DNA of 64,000 nucleotides from Epiperipatus broadwayi (lineage: Eukaryota > Onychophora > Udeonychophora > Euonychophora > Peripatidae): contig JAQFVV010006454.1 in the NCBI GenBank assembly GCA_028023455.1, positions 340,001 to 404,000 of the forward strand, given 5' to 3'. Shown piece by piece: positions 61,800 to 64,000 of the stretch; the stretch's first letter is position 1; each line of letters opens with the position of its first letter. Below the pieces are notes generated by a model, which ran no database searches, was not told where the DNA came from, and saw only the letters and a list, made by a program, of their open reading frames with translations. The position numbers and the translations under genes were made by a program.

Positions 61800-64000
61800 A
61801 GTTCACATGAAAAAAAAAAGGTGAATCTGAAAAGTTAAATTATTTAGACATGATGCAGTCAATACACCCTCACATGATACTGTAGTGAAAATATACAAGC
61901 CAGCATTATGGTAAAGTGTGTAACACAAGCAACTATAGCAGTCAATGAAGATATTTTATGTGCTTTTAGCATAGAATAAAAACCACAGTGGTAGCCAGCA
62001 GCCAAGTAAATGGACATTTTCTGTGTTTTATTGTAGATGGAAGGCTATCTGCTTGGCTGGGCCAAATGGCATATTTCTAGTTATTTAGCTAGAAATAGTG
62101 CTGTCAAGTGGCTGACATGATATAACAAAACACTACCATTTTTTTTTATTTATAGTGAGTTGTCTGTTTCAATTTTGTTTTAAATTGATTATTTTTAAGA
62201 TTATATATGTATATTCAAATTTAAATAATTTTGCTTAAGAGCTAATTTCATTTTACTTCTCTATATTCTATTTCAAATAAAGATTTATAGACATCAGAAA
62301 AATTATGAAGTGGCTCCAAATTTGCTTTATTTCATCAATCAAATTCAACCACTCTAATTTTTTAAGTCATGTTGCCAACTATATATTTATTTTTGTCAAT
62401 TACAAAAAATAATTAAAAAATAATTAATTTACAAACATTTGATTTTTAAACATAGTTTATTTCAACATACAAAGACTATTTTTTTTTACTATATCAAGAA
62501 ATATTAAAATGATTAGCTTTTTCAGACTTAATTCTTTTAACCCTTTAATCTTTTTAACAGTAATTGAAAAATTATATTCTTCACCTCATCTTATATCTTC
62601 TTTGTGCATTGATAAAGTTATAAAACATTAATAAATCCATCTTTCTTTTATCATTATAACAAAGTTTATTTTTTATACTCAATCAACCCTGACAGTTTTG
62701 ATTGACCAGCAGACTTCACAACTAAAGTTTTATCTTGTGCTTTGGGTTAAGAATATTTTAGTGCTCAATAAACCAGTGCTGACTTGTTAATCTAATTATT
62801 ACATAATATTACCACTGGGAAAAGATTATGTATATATTAGCTGGAAACAAGACAGCTAGTCAGGAAAAAAACAGTAAGATTGATTGAATTTCAAATATAA
62901 TAAGCTTTGTTATGGGGTTAAAAGAAAATTGGATTTATTTAATTGCTTGAAAGATTACTATTACATTTTCCTATTATTCATTTATTTTCACTTTATTATA
63001 TTATTCAGAAAAGAATGGAATGTTATTTTTTAAATCAACTTTTTAATAATGTTTATGTGAACCATGATTTGACTTATTGTTTTACTTCATCAACTAATTA
63101 AACTATTCTATTTTTTAAAATAGCCATCTTGCCATCTCCATATTTCTTTTAGTCAATTACAAAAATTAATTTACACAAATTTGATTTTTAAACATACTTT
63201 ATTTCAATTCACACAAACGATTTTTATTTTTATTGCATCTAGACATATTTAAATTGATTCCTGTAATCAAATAGCTTACTCTGAATATCTTTAGAAGAAC
63301 GATAAATTTTACTATGATCCGATTCATAAATTATTTTATCTTATCTTATATCATTGGTTAAATATCGTTTACTTCTTTATTCAATATAATATTCATCTAC
63401 AGAATAATTATATATTTGAACTAGGAGTTCTAAATAATTGTAGATGTGATTTTTACTTAACAGATTCCTCCTGATGTAAAGGATGGTTCTTCAATCCAAT
63501 AATATAACCCTGGAAACAAAATTATATTCATCTTTAAAATATTTATTAAGAGAAAATTTGTAAAAACTTGTCGTTTTAATGATTCTAGAATCGATTTAAT
63601 GATATTTAGACCCCATACTTTTTTATATTAATTCAATGTTTTAATAATATGATTATCTTTAAAATGTCATTTCAAAATTCCAATGAGTGACAGCTTTGAA
63701 ATAAAAACTGTGTATTGATTACTTCATTTTTTTTTCCAATATATTATAATAAAAACTAATTGAATCAATTATCATTTTATTCAAAGAGTGTATCAATCTA
63801 TTATTTTTTCAAAAATCATATATTGCTGGATAATATTGACTTTTTTTAATAATATGTCATCTAATCTAATCTGTAAAGTATCATTGTTCTGAAAAAAAAA
63901 AAATACCTCTAGTTTTTATACACATTACAATGCCTAAAAGTTTTCTAGCGATGAATACAGCCGATGTGTAACAATTCAAGGATAGAAGCCATTCAGAATT
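61800..64000. other. AT-rich DNA with a diverged duplication
   Basis: No gene recognised. It contains the direct repeat at 62330-63270, listed separately. Confidence 0.6.
62330..63270 (+). repeat. Diverged direct repeat, two units about 740 bp apart
   Basis: About 62330-62520 and 63065-63260 share, in order, CTTnATTTCATCAA, a CCA-CT run, TCAATTACAAAAA, TAATTTACA, ATTTGATTTTTAAACATA and TTTATTTCAA. It is an old tandem duplication or two copies of one unlisted repeat. Confidence 0.55.

Overview
The window is extremely AT-rich (roughly a quarter G+C by eye, not counted), with almost no long open reading frames, very long simple-sequence tracts (AT, AAT/ATT, GATA, CT) and many retroelement and inverted-repeat fragments. 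That points to intergenic or intronic nuclear DNA of an invertebrate animal. The species cannot be named from what is visible. There are no bacterial-type genes, operons or CRISPR arrays.

Layout. 1-4.2 kb: bare AT-rich DNA and one possible short terminal exon. 4.2-10.5 kb: dense repeats, namely hammerhead-core inverted repeats (4.75-4.89, 5.47-5.80 and 10.17-10.30 kb), two direct copies of a 1.2 kb repeat (family 1; 5.84-7.02 and 8.76-9.96 kb), a decayed minus-strand coding sequence (7.20-7.57 kb) and a tRNA-derived SINE (10.40-10.52 kb). 11.5-12.7 kb: two weak exon candidates around a GATA microsatellite. 14.3-17.0 kb: a hammerhead repeat with a tRNA-like tail, then inverted repeats with hammerhead-like cores. 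17.5-25 kb: ATT/AAT tracts, a possible gag relic and a LINE 3' end lodged between two AAT tracts. 29.8-31.3 kb: more hammerhead-like sequences and a palindrome. 35.7-38.4 kb: a third family-1 copy expanded into tandem arrays, then a 0.93 kb foldback. 40.3-41.4 kb: a possible solo LTR. 42-43.7 kb: CT/AT microsatellites and an imperfect inverted repeat. 47.0-48.6 kb: a GGCGCC hairpin element and a possible MITE. 51.4-53.5 kb: a 2 kb LINE reverse-transcriptase relic. 54.2 and 56.7 kb: the best-preserved hammerhead motif and a half-copy of a second type. 60.3-61.8 kb: a 0.75 kb foldback, a diverged tandem repeat and the best candidate host exon (minus strand).

The most coherent story is the hammerhead-ribozyme-like sequences. 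At least three repeat types carry CTGATGA (or a close variant), a short hairpin, then GAAA followed by a short self-complementary stretch. This is the layout known from hammerheads of Penelope-like elements, metazoan retrozymes and the schistosome SINE-like repeats. Several lie as head-to-head inverted pairs. One type joins the ribozyme to a tRNA-like module, and its stem I shows paired substitutions between copies. All assignments come from reading the sequence; no database search or folding program was run.
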